A stretch of DNA of 6,636 bases. Origin: Alphaproteobacteria bacterium UBA3650 (GTDB lineage: Bacteria; Pseudomonadota; Alphaproteobacteria; CAAHEQ01; UBA3637). Below, piece after piece: positions 5,273 to 6,636 of the stretch. The DNA is taken from positions 1 through 6,636 of the forward strand of contig DFKH01000023.1 of assembly GCA_002373815.1 (NCBI GenBank), in the 5' to 3' direction. The position numbers and the translations under genes were made by a program. Each line of letters begins with the position of its first letter. Position 1 is the first letter of the stretch. The notes beneath the pieces are model-generated. The model was not told the origin of the DNA, did not search any database, and saw nothing but the letters and a program-made list of their open reading frames with translations.

Positions 5273-6371
5273 CCTTATATCTCTCCATAAAAGATTGATA
5301 AAAGGCCTCAAAACGATTTTCTTCAATCGCTTGGCGAATTTGTTTCATTAAATTTTCATAAAAATGAATATTATGCCATGTAAGTAATATCGCCCCTAAA
5401 ATCTCACCAGCCATAAATAAATGGTGAATATAGCCACGCGTATAGTTTTTGCAAGCAGGACAGGTGCATTCTGCATCTAATGGATTATGATCATCTGTAT
5501 GACAAGCATTACGCATATTTAAAACACCATGGCTGGTAAAGGCTTGTCCAGTTCTGCCTGAACGTGATGGCATCACACAATCAAACATATCCACACCTCT
5601 GGCCACCGCCCCCACAATATCACTTGGGCGACCAACCCCCATCAAATAACGGGGCTTGTCATCAGGAAGCGCACAAGCGGTGTAATCCAACACCTTAAAC
5701 ATTTCCTCTTGTCCTTCCCCCACAGCCAAACCACCAATTGCATAGCCATCAAAACCAATCTCTGTCAAAGCTTTAACCGATTCCAAACGCAAATCTTGAT
5801 ATGTCCCGCCCTGCACAATTCCAAAAAGACCATAGCCCGTGCGATCCTTAAACACCTCTTTGGAACGTTTCGCCCACCGCATAGACAACCGCATAGAATC
5901 TTGAACTTTTTTGTGGGGAGCCGGTAATTTCACACATTCATCAAAAGCCATCGTAATGTCAGAATCTAATAAATACTGAATTTCCATGGAACGCTCAGGG
6001 GATAAGAAAAACTTTTCACCCGATAAATGCGATTGAAAAGTCACACCCTCTTCTGTGATTTTACGTAGTCCTGATAGGCTCATCACCTGAAAACCACCAC
6101 TATCCGTTAAAATGGGTTTAGGCCAATTCATAAATTTATGAAGCCCGCCAAAGGCCGCCACACGTTCAGCCGTCGGACGTAACATCAAATGATACGTATT
6201 GCCAAGCAAAATCTCAGCACCCGTTGACGCCACCGCTTCAGGCGTCATCGCTTTCACTGTACCAACGGTCCCAACAGGCATAAAGGCAGGGGTATTGACC
6301 TCTCCATGGGCTGTTTGTAAAACTCCACGTCTCGCTTTACCCTCTGTATTTAATACCTTGTATTTTAACAT
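5256..6371 (-). CDS. tgt: Queuine tRNA-ribosyltransferase (tRNA-guanine transglycosylase)
   Basis: Tgt swaps guanine-34 in GUN anticodons (Asp, Asn, His, Tyr) for preQ1, the committed tRNA step of queuosine synthesis. The 371-residue protein is full length, and key residues can be read: Asp90 in DSGGFQ (general acid/base), the GGLAVGE loop at 213-219, nucleophile Asp264 in MFDCVMPSR, and the zinc site C302-x-C304-x2-C307 with His333. These positions equal the E. coli numbering. The segment SRSGRTGQAF after the nucleophile is the form I associate with alphaproteobacteria. It starts 17 bp after nusB, with GGGAAG a few bases upstream of the ATG. The queA, queG and preQ1 genes are not in the window. 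Base use matches its neighbours. Confidence 0.98.
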   Translation of the reverse strand: MLKYKVLNTEGKARRGVLQTAHGEVNTPAFMPVGTVGTVKAMTPEAVASTGAEILLGNTYHLMLRPTAERVAAFGGLHKFMNWPKPILTDSGGFQVMSLSGLRKITEEGVTFQSHLSGEKFFLSPERSMEIQYLLDSDITMAFDECVKLPAPHKKVQDSMRLSMRWAKRSKEVFKDRTGYGLFGIVQGGTYQDLRLESVKALTEIGFDGYAIGGLAVGEGQEEMFKVLDYTACALPDDKPRYLMGVGRPSDIVGAVARGVDMFDCVMPSRSGRTGQAFTSHGVLNMRNACHTDDHNPLDAECTCPACKNYTRGYIHHLFMAGEILGAILLTWHNIHFYENLMKQIRQAIEENRFEAFYQSFMERYKDERKF

Positions 6372-6388
6372 TCTTACTTCCCAAGATA

Positions 6389-6636
6389 CTAACTTCTTAA
6401 AACCTTTGCAACTTTATCTAATACTGCATTAGTAATTTTAACTTCAGCCCCCTCATAAAAAGAACGAGCCAAATCAACATATTCATTGATAATAATAGGA
6501 GTATCTAAATCAGCATTCACATAAAATTCCGCTACACCCACTTTTAACAACGCCAACAAAACAGGATCTAAATCTGTCTTCTGCAAATTCTCAGACAGCG
6601 AGGCCTGAACTGTTTCTTTTAAATTATCTTCATTAT
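6389..6636 (-). CDS. nusB: Transcription antitermination factor NusB, C-terminal part (start outside window)
   Basis: The minus-strand frame is open from the right edge and ends with TAG at 6389-6391, giving 81 complete codons of a protein usually 130-170 residues long. The core matches NusB: L-x-L-L-K-V-G-V-A-E-F-Y, then the hallmark TPIIINEYVDLARSFY, and N-A-V-L-D-K-V-A-K near the C-terminus. NusB with NusE (S10) binds boxA RNA and supports antitermination of rRNA operons. A TTG at 6584-6586 is inside the gene and not its start. It is the first visible gene of the operon that continues into tgt 17 bp later. The upstream promoter is outside the window. Confidence 0.92.
   Translation of the reverse strand, partial: NEDNLKETVQASLSENLQKTDLDPVLLALLKVGVAEFYVNADLDTPIIINEYVDLARSFYEGAEVKITNAVLDKVAKVLRS

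Noticed and set aside
5273..5326. An earlier start for the DUF721 gene, 18 codons upstream.
   Set aside because: It would lie deep inside tgt. The start at 5272 has GGAGAG 8 nt upstream and a short overlap typical of coupling.

Overview
The window is about 40% GC by eye, gene-dense, and reads as ordinary chromosome from a low-GC, Gram-negative alphaproteobacterium. The type IV pilin start (VEMLGVLAVMGVLS), the MORN/YwqK-type secreted protein and the MFDCVMPSRSGRTGQ form of Tgt recall uncultured gut-associated Alphaproteobacteria. That placement comes from memory of such proteins and is an inference. No phage, insertion sequence, CRISPR or integrase is visible.

Left part (1-2016): the 3' end of a type IV pilin-like gene stops at a strong terminator usable in both directions. 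Next are efp (elongation factor P, minus strand) and epmA (the EF-P lysyl-ligase, plus strand), head to head across 66 bp. That gap holds two good sigma70-type promoters that face each other and share one palindromic -10 (AGTATACT). The modification target (EF-P Lys33) and its modifying enzyme are therefore physically and perhaps transcriptionally linked. EpmB is not in the window.

Middle part (2013-3845): a secreted MORN/YwqK-repeat protein is tail to tail with epmA, the two stop codons sharing TTAA. Its promoter diverges from a full-consensus promoter driving tRNA-Ala(CGC), which has its own terminator. A 51-codon lipoprotein gene with its own promoter, leader hairpin and terminator follows; it is below common ORF length cut-offs.

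Right part (3846-6636, minus strand): a compact operon, nusB (C-terminal part), tgt, a DUF721/DciA-like gene and a membrane-anchored protein with 22 cysteines. Gaps and overlaps are +17, -17 and -4 bp. The first three belong to transcription, tRNA modification and probably replication; the last is an unrecognised envelope protein appended to the housekeeping operon.

I see no convincing new multi-gene system. The points most worth a second look are the shared -10 promoter pair of efp/epmA, the Cys-rich protein in the tgt operon, and the tiny lipoprotein.
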